Shown here: in pieces, positions 20,578 to 29,617 of the stretch
Numbering within the stretch: the first letter of the stretch is position 1
Layout: each line of letters starts with the position of its first letter
NCBI RefSeq assembly: GCF_019734885.1
Contig: NZ_JAAXCM010000041.1
Location: 1-60,458, forward strand
Source: Pseudocoprococcus catus
GTDB lineage: Bacteria; Bacillota; Clostridia; Lachnospirales; Lachnospiraceae
DNA length: 60,458 bases
Direction of reading: 5' to 3'
Notes under the pieces: model-generated
What the model saw: only the letters and a program-made list of their open reading frames with translations
Database searches by the model: none
What the model was told of the DNA's origin: nothing
Program-made: the position numbers and the translations under genes

Positions 20578-21214
20578 ATTTAGTTTCGCTGACTGAGGTT
20601 TTCTTAGCTTTGGAAGTACTTTTTGAAGAGGTTTCTTCAGTACTTTCCTTTGTTTTCTTTACTTTACGTATTTTCTTTCCGCCGGTGACGGTTGTTGTTG
20701 TTGGTTGAGGGGAAGTGGATGTAATGGCAGTTTTGACTGCTTCAGCCTCTTCATCACTTAATGGTAGTTCACATTCTCCGCGAACAATATCTTTGATATA
20801 TGTATAGGAACCCTCACGACTATGAATACAGTTAATAACGAAGCCAGTATTACTGTCGTTGAGCAGGGCATAAGCAAAGCTCAGCTGACCGCCTAATTCC
20901 TTGAATGCATCATATTTAACAATACCGCATTTTTGATAGGATTTATTAAGACTTTTTTCAACATACATCATACGCTTATGAAGTAAATCTGTTTGCTCAC
21001 GTACAAGCTCAATATCTTCGAATTTTGATTTAAAAGCTTCCTCCAGCGTTTTAGCATTTTTGCCTTTCATAAAGATTTTATAATTGGCTTCAAGTCGTGA
21101 CTGTTTTAAAAATAACATAATAACAAGTATAATTGCAGCTATCGCCAAAATAAGCGAAAGTATGACTAATATGCCTGGGTCGAAATTTAATTTGGCAAAG
21201 ATTTTACTTTCCAT
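20576..21214 (-). CDS. DUF4446 family membrane protein
   Basis: The 212-aa protein has one N-terminal transmembrane helix (about residues 14-36), a predicted coiled region (about 40-95) and the DUF4446 core with KCGIVKYDAFKELGGQLSFAY (motif about 113-133, shown at its 20-residue limit as KCGIVKYDAF and ELGGQLSFAY). The C-terminal tail is rich in Lys, Ser and Thr. Function is unknown. The family commonly sits next to parAB in clostridia, and here it follows parB by 28 nt. Confidence 0.8.
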   Translation of the reverse strand: MESKIFAKLNFDPGILVILSLILAIAAIILVIMLFLKQSRLEANYKIFMKGKNAKTLEEAFKSKFEDIELVREQTDLLHKRMMYVEKSLNKSYQKCGIVKYDAFKELGGQLSFAYALLNDSNTGFVINCIHSREGSYTYIKDIVRGECELPLSDEEAEAVKTAITSTSPQPTTTTVTGGKKIRKVKKTKESTEETSSKSTSKAKKTSVSETK

Positions 21215-21242
21215 TTTTACCTCCTGGTTATTTTTCAGTGTA

Positions 21243-22340
21243 TTATTTGATTGTTTCTAATAGAGAAACAATTCTTTCAAGATCTTCTTCTGAGTAGTAT
21301 TCGATTTCAATCTTGCCTTTTTTGCTGCTTTTGGCATTAATCTGGACTTTTGATCCGATAATAGATTTAATCCGATCTTCCAACTGGTGATAGATGATAA
21401 CCATTTGCGGATCAATGCCTGCGGTTTTGCGTTCTTTTTTCTCTGAGAGCATGTTTTTGATCAGTTTTTCAGTCTCACGAACGCTTAATTTGTTATCAAA
21501 GATTTTCATGGCCAGTGTATATTGTAATTCCGGATCGGCAATAGCCAGTAAAGCGCGGCCATGGCCGCTTGAAATCATTTCGTCAATGATCATCTGCTTA
21601 ACTCTGTCCTCCAATTTAAGGAGACGAAGAGAATTGGTGACGGCTGTACGACTTTTGGAAACTTTTTCAGCCGCTTCTTCTTGCTTTAAACCATATTCAT
21701 CGATTAATTTCTGAAAAGCGATGGCTTCTTCGATTGGGTTCAGATCTTCCCGCTGAAGATTTTCAATCAAAGCAATTTCCATGCTTTCCATTGGTGTATA
21801 GTCTTTGATGATGACAGGTACTTCTGTTAAACCAGCCAGTCTGGCTGCTCTCCAGCGACGCTCTCCTGCAATGATTTTGTAGAATTCATCATTTTTCTGG
21901 ACAATCAGTGGCTGTATAATGCCGTGAAGCTTGATGGAGTCGGCTAACTCCTGCAATGCATCCTCATCAAAGTTTTGACGGGGCTGGCTTCTATTAGGTT
22001 CAATTTCATCAATTTTTACCATTGTCTCTGATTCTTTTTCAATAACTTTTTCTACAATTTTTTCAACGGGAACTTCTACAACTTTCTCAACAACTTTTTC
22101 GACAGGAACTTCAACAACTTTTTCAACGATTTTTTCTACCGGAACCTCAACAATTTTCTCAACAACATTTGGTTGAGTAGATGTTTCTGTACTGGTTGCT
22201 GCCTTTTCAGATGAAGGTGTCGGAAGAGTTGATGTATCATTTGATATAGCAGGTGCTGTAGAATGATTTGCTTGTGGTACAGATGGCGCAATAAGGGCGT
22301 CTAATCCACGCCCGAGTCCTTTTTTCTTTTTTACAGCCAT
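21243..22340 (-). CDS. parB: Chromosome partitioning protein ParB/Spo0J
   Basis: The 365-aa CTPase clamp binds parS and loads along DNA for origin segregation. The N-terminal GLGRGLDALI (8-17) is the ParA-contacting helix. The CTP-binding/ParB core has GERRWRAARLAG (159-170) and ENLQREDLNPIEEA. The HTH region around AEKVSKSRTAVTNSLRLL binds parS. The protein is longer than usual because a spacer of about 90 residues, holding a 12-residue repeat (60-101), separates the ParA-binding helix from the core. It overlaps parA by 10 bp. Confidence 0.95.
   Translation of the reverse strand: MAVKKKKGLGRGLDALIAPSVPQANHSTAPAISNDTSTLPTPSSEKAATSTETSTQPNVVEKIVEVPVEKIVEKVVEVPVEKVVEKVVEVPVEKIVEKVIEKESETMVKIDEIEPNRSQPRQNFDEDALQELADSIKLHGIIQPLIVQKNDEFYKIIAGERRWRAARLAGLTEVPVIIKDYTPMESMEIALIENLQREDLNPIEEAIAFQKLIDEYGLKQEEAAEKVSKSRTAVTNSLRLLKLEDRVKQMIIDEMISSGHGRALLAIADPELQYTLAMKIFDNKLSVRETEKLIKNMLSEKKERKTAGIDPQMVIIYHQLEDRIKSIIGSKVQINAKSSKKGKIEIEYYSEEDLERIVSLLETIK
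22038..22163 (-). repeat. 12-residue repeat inside parB
   Basis: About three and a half copies of a 36-bp unit encode VEKxVEVPVEKx at residues 60-101 of ParB. The Pro- and charge-rich pattern predicts a stiff extended linker. Confidence 0.85.
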
Positions 22341-23110
22341 TCGTTCTCATCCTCTTTCTCAATTACTTCTTCGGCAAGATATCTGTAGGCTTCTGCACCT
22401 GCAGAGCGGGAATCGTACATATTAATTGGCATACCATAACTTGGTGCTTCAGCCAGACGTACATTTCTTGGAATAATTGTTTTGTAAATATTCTTATCCA
22501 GGTTTTCTTTTACATTCTCAACAACTTGAAGTGAAAGATTTGTACGTGCATCATACATGGTAAAGACGACGCCTTCAATCTCAAGTTTTGGATTTAAGCG
22601 TTCCTTAATAAGATCAATGGTATGTATTAACTGTGATAATCCTTCCAGGGCATAATATTCACATTGGATAGGAACAATTACAGAGTCGGCTGCAGTCATA
22701 GCATTGATTGTGAGTAAATTCAATGATGGTGGGCAGTCAATGATAATATAATCATAATTGTCTTTGATCATATCAAGCTTGGATTTCAGAAGGTATTCTT
22801 TATTCTCAAATCCAATTAATTCAATTTCAGCACCAGATAAATTAATATTGGATGGAATAACAGATAGATTTTCCATCACACTTGAATAGATGCAATCTGA
22901 AAGCTCAGATTCATCTAAGATTAATTCATATACGGTGTTTTCAGCCTGATTTTTGTCGACACCTAATCCACTTGTGGTGTTTCCCTGAGGATCCATGTCT
23001 AAAGTTAATACTTTTTTATTCTTTTCTGCCAGACATGCAGAAAGATTAATAGCTGTAGTCGTTTTTCCGACGCCACCTTTTTGGTTGGCGACAGCAATAA
23101 TTCTGCTCAT
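22331..23110 (-). CDS. parA: Chromosome partitioning ATPase ParA/Soj
   Basis: The 259-aa deviant-Walker ATPase drives origin segregation with ParB and can modulate DnaA. The deviant Walker A is KGGVGKTTT (residues 11-19), the switch I region is DMDPQGNTTSGLG and Walker B is YIIIDCPPSLNLLTINA. The ATG follows AAGGAGG. Promoter and parS sites lie directly upstream. Confidence 0.97.
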   Translation of the reverse strand: MSRIIAVANQKGGVGKTTTAINLSACLAEKNKKVLTLDMDPQGNTTSGLGVDKNQAENTVYELILDESELSDCIYSSVMENLSVIPSNINLSGAEIELIGFENKEYLLKSKLDMIKDNYDYIIIDCPPSLNLLTINAMTAADSVIVPIQCEYYALEGLSQLIHTIDLIKERLNPKLEIEGVVFTMYDARTNLSLQVVENVKENLDKNIYKTIIPRNVRLAEAPSYGMPINMYDSRSAGAEAYRYLAEEVIEKEDENEWL

Positions 23111-23173
23111 AAATCCTCCTTATAGTATTCATATTGGGGTGTTTAAACGATATCTTTTATTGACACTCATTAA

Positions 23174-23182
23174 ATTATACCA
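23174..23182 (-). promoter_or_regulatory. Extended -10 promoter of parAB
   Basis: On the minus strand TGG-TATAAT (23174-23182) forms an extended -10. No good -35 is seen. Initiation near 23167 would leave a leader of about 57 nt before parA. Confidence 0.5.
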
Positions 23183-23215
23183 TTTATCACATAAATAATC
23201 TACCTATATTATAGA

Positions 23216-23231
23216 TGTTTCACGTGAAACA
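23216..23231. other. parS site 1
   Basis: A perfect TGTTTCACGTGAAACA palindrome, the ParB-binding site, lies 105 bp upstream of parA. Confidence 0.95.
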
Positions 23232-23262
23232 TTTGTGAAAAAGGCATAATATGGAATAAAAA

Positions 23263-23278
23263 TGTTTTACGTGAAACA
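23263..23278. other. parS site 2 (one mismatch)
   Basis: TGTTTTACGTGAAACA, one base different from the consensus, lies 32 bp from site 1. Confidence 0.85.
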
Positions 23279-23301
23279 TCTGATGAAAATAGTATAAAAA
23301 C

Positions 23302-23333
23302 AAAGCCAATGTTTCACGTGAAACATTGGCTTT
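23302..23333 (-). terminator. parS site 3 inside the argS terminator palindrome
   Basis: A perfect TGTTTCACGTGAAACA (23310-23325) is the centre of a perfect 32-bp palindrome (23302-23333). Read leftward, in the direction of argS transcription, it is followed by TGTTTTTATACT. It therefore looks like both a ParB site and a rho-independent terminator for argS. Confidence 0.8.
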
Positions 23334-23368
23334 AAAGATAGTGATATGAGTTGCTAAGAACAATAAAT

Positions 23369-25054
23369 TTACATCTGTTCAGGACACTGAATACCAAGAA
23401 GGGATAAAGCATCCTTAATTATATAACGTACTATTTTTACAACATTTGTACGTGTGTATTTTGTCGTTTCGTCCTCAACATTAATCTGGCATTCATGGTA
23501 GAATTTGTTAAATGCATGTGCAAGATCGATACTGTAACGAGCAATAACTGAAGGTTCATAGCGATCTGCTGCATCTTTAATAATTTGAGGATAGCGCTCA
23601 ATCTCCTTCAGCAGACCGATAGAAGCCTCATCTGTTAAGAGATTATAATCAATGGTATCAGGTACTTCGCCAATCTTTCTCAATACGCTTGAAGCACGTG
23701 CGTAAGTATACTGAACATAAGGACCGGTTTCTCCGTCAAAGTTTAATAATTTCTCCCAGTCAAAAATGACATCTTTGATACGTTGATTATAAAGATCGTT
23801 GAAAATAATAGCACCAATACCTACTTGCTTTGCAACTTCTTCTTTGTCAGGAATATCAGGGTTTTTCTCATCGATAATGCTTGTGGTTTTATTAATAGAT
23901 TCGCGTAATAAATCTTCGGCAAAGATAACATTACCTTTACGAGATGAGATTTTGCCGCTCTTAAGGCTCACAAGACCGTATGGAATGTGAATAAGATTTT
24001 TGGCGTAATCATTACCCATTAATTCGATAACTTTAAAGACCTGAGCAAAGTGAAGTTTCTGCTCAAGACCTGTGACATAAAGACAGCGCTCGAAGTTATA
24101 GGTTTCCTTACGATACAGAATTGCAGCAAGGTCACGTGTGGCATAAATAGAACTGCCATCTTTCTTTGCAACAATACAAGGAGGCATATCGTATTCGTCC
24201 AAAGGAACGATCATAGCACCCTGGCTTTCTTTTAATAAACCATCATCAGTCAGACGTTTAACAACATTGGCTGTTTTGTCACGATAAAAGCTTTCGCCGG
24301 CAAATGAATCGAATTCCATGCCTAAAATATCATAAACGCGCATAAATTCTTTTAAACTAATGTCACGGAACCACTGCCAGATTTCAAGCGCTTCTTCATC
24401 TCCCTGTTCCATTTTAAGGAACCATGCACGCGCTTCATCATTCAGGGAGTCATCTTTCTCTGCTTCTTCGTGGAATTTGACATAGATATCCATTAACTCC
24501 TGAATACCCTTTTCTTCTACTGCTTCGCGACTTCCCCATTTCTTATAAGCAACAATTAATTTGCCAAACTGAGTACCCCAGTCGCCGAGATGATTGATAC
24601 GAACGACTTTGTATCCGAGTTTGGTGAATATTTTATAAAGAGAGTTGCCAATAATAGTTGTTCTCAGATGACCAACATGGAAGTTCTTGGCTACATTAGG
24701 GGAAGAGTAGTCGATACAGATTGTTTTGCCTTCACCCTGTTCAGAGTGACCGTAATTATCCGTACTGTTATACTTATCAATGATCTGATGGGCATACTGA
24801 GCCTTATCAACATAAAAATTCAAATAACCGCCAATGACTTTGATTTCACTCAAAAATGCCTGATCGCCAATGGCGTCTTTTAAATCCTGGGCGATCATAG
24901 GAGGGGCTTTGTGGTAAGATTTTGCGAGACGAAAACAAGGAAAAGCAAAATCGCCCATTTCCGGTTTAGGTGGAGTTTCAATAAGCTGTGAGATTTCTTC
25001 ACTGCTCAGTACATCGATGTTCTGGGATAGTAAATTGACAATTTGATTCTTCAT
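23369..25054 (-). CDS. argS: Arginyl-tRNA synthetase
   Basis: The 561-aa class I synthetase charges tRNA-Arg. The HIGH motif is in PNVAKNFHVGHLRTT and the N-terminal Add1 domain begins MKNQIVNLL. The KMSKS-like region is degenerate, SGKISSRKGNV, and the C-terminal DALRA anticodon domain ends QCPEQM. The start at 25054 follows AGAAAGGTG. The open frame continues to 25201, but the added segment is not family sequence. No T-box is seen upstream. Confidence 0.96.
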   Translation of the reverse strand: MKNQIVNLLSQNIDVLSSEEISQLIETPPKPEMGDFAFPCFRLAKSYHKAPPMIAQDLKDAIGDQAFLSEIKVIGGYLNFYVDKAQYAHQIIDKYNSTDNYGHSEQGEGKTICIDYSSPNVAKNFHVGHLRTTIIGNSLYKIFTKLGYKVVRINHLGDWGTQFGKLIVAYKKWGSREAVEEKGIQELMDIYVKFHEEAEKDDSLNDEARAWFLKMEQGDEEALEIWQWFRDISLKEFMRVYDILGMEFDSFAGESFYRDKTANVVKRLTDDGLLKESQGAMIVPLDEYDMPPCIVAKKDGSSIYATRDLAAILYRKETYNFERCLYVTGLEQKLHFAQVFKVIELMGNDYAKNLIHIPYGLVSLKSGKISSRKGNVIFAEDLLRESINKTTSIIDEKNPDIPDKEEVAKQVGIGAIIFNDLYNQRIKDVIFDWEKLLNFDGETGPYVQYTYARASSVLRKIGEVPDTIDYNLLTDEASIGLLKEIERYPQIIKDAADRYEPSVIARYSIDLAHAFNKFYHECQINVEDETTKYTRTNVVKIVRYIIKDALSLLGIQCPEQM

Positions 25055-25354
25055 TAAATTACACCTTTCTATATCAAAAGATAGCCTGTGCTTACTAAAA
25101 GTTAGCATGATACAACAAATGAGAAAAATATTGATTTTCAAGGAAAAACAAAGCTTTGACGATGCTTTTCTAAAGAAAATGTTCTCTATAGTTTTTATCA
25201 TATGTGTTCTTATTTTACAATAGATTTAAGAAAATATCCATACTTTTTCTGGAGTATAATAAGCAGAAGTGCAACGTTCATCTGGTCTTAACAAAGTGCA
25301 GGAGATGAATCGGAGGTGAATAGATGGGAAATGTGGCAGGGAGAGGATAGAGTC

Positions 25355-25383
25355 TTGTAAATATCGGGAACATGACATATAAT
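25355..25383 (+). promoter_or_regulatory. Promoter of the hydrolase-decarboxylase run
   Basis: TTGTAA (25355-25360), 17-bp spacer, TATAAT (25378-25383). It lies in the 359-bp gap between the divergent argS and hydrolase genes; nothing else is recognised in 25055-25354 apart from A+T-rich sequence. Confidence 0.7.
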
Positions 25384-25413
25384 AATAGTACTTGACAGAA
25401 AGGAGCGGATAAT

Positions 25414-26373
25414 GTGAAAGAGAATAGAAAAAAGCTTCTTAAAGGAATTGGAATAACGGCTGTGGCGGCAGGTACAGTTTATGGCATCAATCGTCTGGTT
25501 TTCTTTTTGTCTACAGTCAAAGAACTGTTGACTTCCAAGGAAAAGTCTTATTATAGCTGGCGGTTTGGTAATATATATTATTCTAAGAAGGGTGAAGGAA
25601 AGCCTGTTTTGCTGATTCATAGCTTGACATCGTCGGGGGCTGATTGTGAATGGCATGCCATCCTGGATGAATTGGCGGAGAGTCATACGGTTTATACAAT
25701 TGATCTTCCGGGCTGCGGACGTTCGGGAAAAGAGAAGATGATTTATACGAATTATTTATATGTGCAGGCGGTGAATGATTTTGTCAAACATATCATTAAA
25801 GCTAAGACAGATATCATTACCAGCGGCGATTCGTCTTCCATTGCTGTGATGGCCTGCCATAGTGAGCCATCATTATATGGACGTTTTATCTTTATTAATC
25901 CTGAGTCATTGGATCATATGGTGAAAAGACCGAAGACGTGGCAGAAGTGCCTCAGCTATGTGATGCAGCTGCCGCTTATTGGTACATTGTACTATGTTTT
26001 GGTGAACTCAAAATGGAAGATTAAATCGGATTTTGAGAATAAATATTATTTTGACCATACTAAGATTGCACCGGGGATGGCGGATATGTTCTATGAAGCA
26101 GCACATCTGGGCGGATTTGCGGCTCGTTTTGCTTGCGCCAGTCAGATTGGATATTATACAAGGATTAATGTGGTATACGCTTTGAAGCAGATTGATCACA
26201 GTATGTATATTATTGGAGGCGGAGAAGCGGAAGGAATGGATGAGACGATTGCAGGATATACTCATTTTAATCCTGCCATTGAGACTGTCCGGATTGAAGC
26301 GACAAAAGGAATGCCGCATATGGAGAAACCTGTTGAAACAGCAGATTTATGTAAATTATATCTGGAGCATTAA
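25414..26373 (+). CDS. Membrane-anchored alpha/beta hydrolase
   Basis: The 319-aa protein has an N-terminal hydrophobic segment (about residues 9-30) and then an alpha/beta hydrolase fold. The oxyanion-hole region is LLIHSLTSSG (about 67-76). The nucleophile elbow is SGDSSS (about 137-142), slightly off the usual GxSxG. The probable catalytic histidine is in GMPHMEKP near the C-terminus. The substrate is unknown. GTG start, after AAAGGAG. It shares a direction with the decarboxylase 58 nt downstream. Confidence 0.8.
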   Translation: MKENRKKLLKGIGITAVAAGTVYGINRLVFFLSTVKELLTSKEKSYYSWRFGNIYYSKKGEGKPVLLIHSLTSSGADCEWHAILDELAESHTVYTIDLPGCGRSGKEKMIYTNYLYVQAVNDFVKHIIKAKTDIITSGDSSSIAVMACHSEPSLYGRFIFINPESLDHMVKRPKTWQKCLSYVMQLPLIGTLYYVLVNSKWKIKSDFENKYYFDHTKIAPGMADMFYEAAHLGGFAARFACASQIGYYTRINVVYALKQIDHSMYIIGGGEAEGMDETIAGYTHFNPAIETVRIEATKGMPHMEKPVETADLCKLYLEH

Positions 26374-26383
26374 TGAAAGATTC

Positions 26384-26420
26384 GGGGGTTGTCGGCCTTA
26401 TGACGCGGCAGCCCCCTTTG
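26384..26420 (+). terminator. Weak terminator-like hairpin
   Basis: GGGGGTTGTCG (26384-26394) pairs with CGGCAGCCCCC (26406-26416) using G-T pairs and is followed by TTTG. The U-tract is poor, so read-through into the decarboxylase is likely. Confidence 0.45.
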
Positions 26421-26431
26421 TGACGTAAAAC

Positions 26432-27946
26432 ATGAAAAATAATACAGATCAACCAAAAAGTAAAACATTATTTGAGATGCTAAAAATATATGGACAGTCG
26501 GATATTTATCCGTTTCATATGCCTGGGCATAAAAGACGGTTGGGGCCGAGCGAAACTGAGCATCTTTATGAGATGGATATTACAGAAATAGATGGCTTTG
26601 ATAATCTGCATGAACCGGAAGGTATTTTGAAAGATGCTCAGACTTTTGCAGCAGATTTATACCATTCGGAAGAAACTGTGTTTATTATTAATGGCAGTAC
26701 AGCGGGGCTCCTGGCGTCGATTGCGGGAATATGCAGTGATGGCGGAGAGATTCTGGCGGCCAGAAATTGCCATAAAGCAGTTTATCATGCTATTGAGCTT
26801 CATCATTTGAAACCATATTATGTTTATCCACCAATTAATACAAAATATGGAGTAAATGAAGGGATTTATCCACAAGATGTTGAAAAAATGTGGATAACTC
26901 ATCCGAATATCCAGGCAATTGTGATTACTTCCCCGACTTATGATGGGGTCGTATCGGATATTCAATCTATTTGTGAGATTGCGCATAAACATCATGTGCC
27001 GGTTATTGTAGATGAAGCACATGGTGCACATTTTAATTTTTCGGACTATTTTCCTGAAAGTGCGGTTACCTTGGGGGCTGATGTTGTGATACAGAGTACA
27101 CATAAAACACTTCCGGCTATGACGCAGACTGCGCTTATTCATTTGAACGGCACACTGATTGATCATGAAAGGATACGCCGAATGCTGACAATCTATCAGA
27201 CCAGCAGTCCATCCTATATATTGATGGGAAGTATTGACAGCTGTCTGCATATGCTGTCGGAAAAAGGAAAGATTTTGTATACGGATTATACTGTGGAATT
27301 AGAGAAGCTGAGAAATGCAATTCACGGGAACTGTCGCTGGATTAAAATGCCGGAGTGTTCGGATTTTGATTCAAAATACTCAAAAGACTATGATCGTTCG
27401 AAACTTGTTTTATCTGTACGAGATACAGGAATGACTGGTAAGGCACTGCACGAAAAATTGCTGAATAGATACCATTTGCAAATGGAAATGGTTTCTGCGG
27501 ATTATGTTCTGGCAATGACGGCTGTGGGAGATTCGCGGGATGGCTATCAACGGCTGCTGCAGGCGTTGATAGAAATTGATGAGGAGATTGAGCAGCGGCA
27601 AAAAGCCTGTGGCCTTAAAGAAACTGAGGAAACATCTGAAAGGGCAAGAAATGAAGGTGTGTATGATTTAAATGAATTGCCGGCTGTGGAACAAAGGATA
27701 TCCGTCTATGATGCGGAGCAGAGCTGTCGGGAAAATTGCCTGTTGAAGGCAGCGGATGGCAGGGTGGCAGCGGATTATATTTATCTGTATCCTCCGGGAA
27801 TTCCGCTGGTAACACCGGGAGAGGTTATTACAGAGCGGGTAATATCGGTAATTCTCAGATGGCTGGAGAACGGGCTGCATGTCAGCGGTGTACAAAAAGA
27901 CCAAACGGTGAGGGTTGTTTGCAGGAATAAGGAAAGTGAAAAATAG
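26432..27946 (+). CDS. Orn/Lys/Arg decarboxylase family protein (YaaO-like)
   Basis: The 504-aa PLP enzyme is of the short Gram-positive Orn/Lys/Arg decarboxylase type. The N-terminus has FHMPGHKR (about residues 28-35), with FINGSTAGLLASI-type cofactor contacts near 83-97. The PLP lysine is in STHKTLPAMTQ (about 223-233). The C-terminal domain ends with YPPGIPLVTPGE. It would make a polyamine such as agmatine, cadaverine or putrescine; the substrate is unresolved. It occupies the yaaO position of the Bacillus origin region, and the window also holds polyamine transport genes. Confidence 0.88.
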   Translation: MKNNTDQPKSKTLFEMLKIYGQSDIYPFHMPGHKRRLGPSETEHLYEMDITEIDGFDNLHEPEGILKDAQTFAADLYHSEETVFIINGSTAGLLASIAGICSDGGEILAARNCHKAVYHAIELHHLKPYYVYPPINTKYGVNEGIYPQDVEKMWITHPNIQAIVITSPTYDGVVSDIQSICEIAHKHHVPVIVDEAHGAHFNFSDYFPESAVTLGADVVIQSTHKTLPAMTQTALIHLNGTLIDHERIRRMLTIYQTSSPSYILMGSIDSCLHMLSEKGKILYTDYTVELEKLRNAIHGNCRWIKMPECSDFDSKYSKDYDRSKLVLSVRDTGMTGKALHEKLLNRYHLQMEMVSADYVLAMTAVGDSRDGYQRLLQALIEIDEEIEQRQKACGLKETEETSERARNEGVYDLNELPAVEQRISVYDAEQSCRENCLLKAADGRVAADYIYLYPPGIPLVTPGEVITERVISVILRWLENGLHVSGVQKDQTVRVVCRNKESEK

Positions 27947-27948
27947 AT

Positions 27949-28533
27949 ATGGGAAAATTGTTTTGTCTGATGGGGAAAAGCGCATCCGGAAAAGATGCCA
28001 TATTCAGATATTTAAAAGAAAATAAAGCATTGGAATTAAAGGAAATTGTGCCATACACTACCAGACCTATGCGTAAAGGGGAAGAAAATGGTGTAGGCTA
28101 TTATTTTGTTGATAATGCTGCTTATGAGGCGATGCGCCGGGAAGGTAAAGTTATTGAGAGCCGGAGTTATGATACAATTCAGGGAAAATGGCATTATTTT
28201 ACGGCAGATGACGGTCAGATCAATCTGTCTGAAGGCAGTTCTATATTGATTGGCACTTTGGAAGTGTATGTTCAACTGAAAAAATATTTTGGAGAAGATC
28301 AGGTAGTGCCGCTTTATGTTGAGGTAGAGGATGGTCTGCGTCTGGAGCGTGCATTGTCCAGAGAGCGAATGCAGGATGAACCGGATTACGCGGAACTGTG
28401 TCGTCGTTACCTGGCTGACAGACAGGATTTTTCGGAGGAGAAACTGGCGGAAGCTGGAATCGACAGAAGGTATGAGAATCTGGATCTTGATAAATGTTGT
28501 TTGGAAATTGTCCGCACCATAAAGGCGTTTTGA
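27949..28533 (+). CDS. Divergent guanylate kinase-like protein
   Basis: The 194-aa P-loop kinase has Walker A MGKSASGKD (residues 8-16) and the GMP-kinase-like PYTTRPMRKGEENGVGYYFV block (about 36-55). The usual LEIDVQGA block is replaced by ILIGTLEVY, and the GNYYGT loop by GKWHYF, so the monophosphate site is altered. The C-terminal lid has RALSRERMQ. It sits where Bacillus has thymidylate kinase (tmk), 2 nt after the decarboxylase. The true substrate is uncertain. Confidence 0.75.
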   Translation: MGKLFCLMGKSASGKDAIFRYLKENKALELKEIVPYTTRPMRKGEENGVGYYFVDNAAYEAMRREGKVIESRSYDTIQGKWHYFTADDGQINLSEGSSILIGTLEVYVQLKKYFGEDQVVPLYVEVEDGLRLERALSRERMQDEPDYAELCRRYLADRQDFSEEKLAEAGIDRRYENLDLDKCCLEIVRTIKAF

Positions 28534-28575
28534 AAGTTGGATTTCACAAAAATTCACAGAGTAAAAAAGCATCAA

Positions 28576-28607
28576 TTGTACAAAAAATAGTGAATATATG
28601 TTATACT
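28576..28607 (+). promoter_or_regulatory. Promoter upstream of holB
   Basis: TATACT (28602-28607) preceded by TG at 28599-28600 makes an extended -10. The nearest -35-like sequence, TTGTAC (28576-28581), is 20 bp away, longer than ideal. Confidence 0.5.
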
Positions 28608-28626
28608 GTAGATAGAGGTGATATGT

Positions 28627-29616
28627 ATGACAGGTTTCGGCGATATTATTGGACATGAACAGATTATTGAACATTTTAAGAGTGCACTTAAGAATCATCA
28701 GGTATCTCATGCTTATATTTTGAATGGGGAAAATGGATCAGGTAAGAGCATGCTGGCGAAGGCATTCGCCAAGGCGCTGGTTTGTGAGGCGGGATATGGC
28801 GATTCATGTAATATGTGCCGGGCATGCCATCAGTTTGACAGCGGCAATCACCCGGATGTAAAGTGGGTTACGCATGAGAAGGCCAACAGTATTGGTGTAG
28901 ATGATGTCCGTGAACAGATCAACAACGATATTGTGATCAAACCTTACAGCAGCAAATATAAAGTTTATATTATAGATGAAGCTGAGAAGATGACCGTGCA
29001 GGCGCAGAATGCACTTCTGAAGACCATTGAGGAGCCGCCGGAATATGCGGTTATCCTGTTCCTGACGAATACATTGGATGTGCTGCTTCAGACAGTTCGT
29101 TCAAGATGCATTATCATGAATCTGAGAAGTGTGGATACGAAAATGATCCAGCAGTATCTGATGCAGAAGTATCAGCTTCCGGATTATCAGGCCAGAGTAT
29201 GTGCTGCTTATGCCCAGGGGAATGTGGGTAAGGCGATCATGATGGCAACTTCAGAACATTTCAGGGAAATGCAGGATTTCCTTCTGAGACTTTTAAAGCG
29301 TGTAGACGATATGGAAGTTTATGAGATTGTTGCGGCCATTCATGATATGACAGCGTATAAGATGGATATCAGAGATCTTATTGATCTGATGATGGTCTGG
29401 TATCGTGATGTTCTGATTCTGAAGGCAACAGAAGATATCAATCAGCTTGTGTATCAGGATGAACATAAATATCTTCAGAAGAAAGCAATCACGTCTTCTT
29501 ATGAAGGATTGAACAATATAATGGAGGCATTGGAGAAGGCAAAGATACGTCTGAATGCCAATGTCAATTTTGATATTACGATGGAGATGCTGCTATTAAC
29601 AATAAAGGAGAATTAA
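28627..29616 (+). CDS. holB: DNA polymerase III delta' subunit
   Basis: The 329-aa clamp-loader subunit has the AAA+ fold with NGENGSGKSMLA (Walker A), the four-cysteine zinc module CEAGYGDSCNMCRAC, Walker B-like VYIIDEAEKM and the SRC motif in VRSRCIIMNLR. Delta' acts as the stator of the clamp loader. The ATG at 28627 is preceded by AGAGGTGAT; the in-frame GTG at 28618 overlaps that binding site. It is followed 1 nt later by ricT. Confidence 0.93.
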   Translation: MTGFGDIIGHEQIIEHFKSALKNHQVSHAYILNGENGSGKSMLAKAFAKALVCEAGYGDSCNMCRACHQFDSGNHPDVKWVTHEKANSIGVDDVREQINNDIVIKPYSSKYKVYIIDEAEKMTVQAQNALLKTIEEPPEYAVILFLTNTLDVLLQTVRSRCIIMNLRSVDTKMIQQYLMQKYQLPDYQARVCAAYAQGNVGKAIMMATSEHFREMQDFLLRLLKRVDDMEVYEIVAAIHDMTAYKMDIRDLIDLMMVWYRDVLILKATEDINQLVYQDEHKYLQKKAITSSYEGLNNIMEALEKAKIRLNANVNFDITMEMLLLTIKEN

Positions 29617-29617
29617 A

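Noticed and set aside
25055-25413. T-box leader upstream of argS
   Set aside because: No T-box consensus, specifier loop or terminator/antiterminator pair could be found; the same holds for metG.
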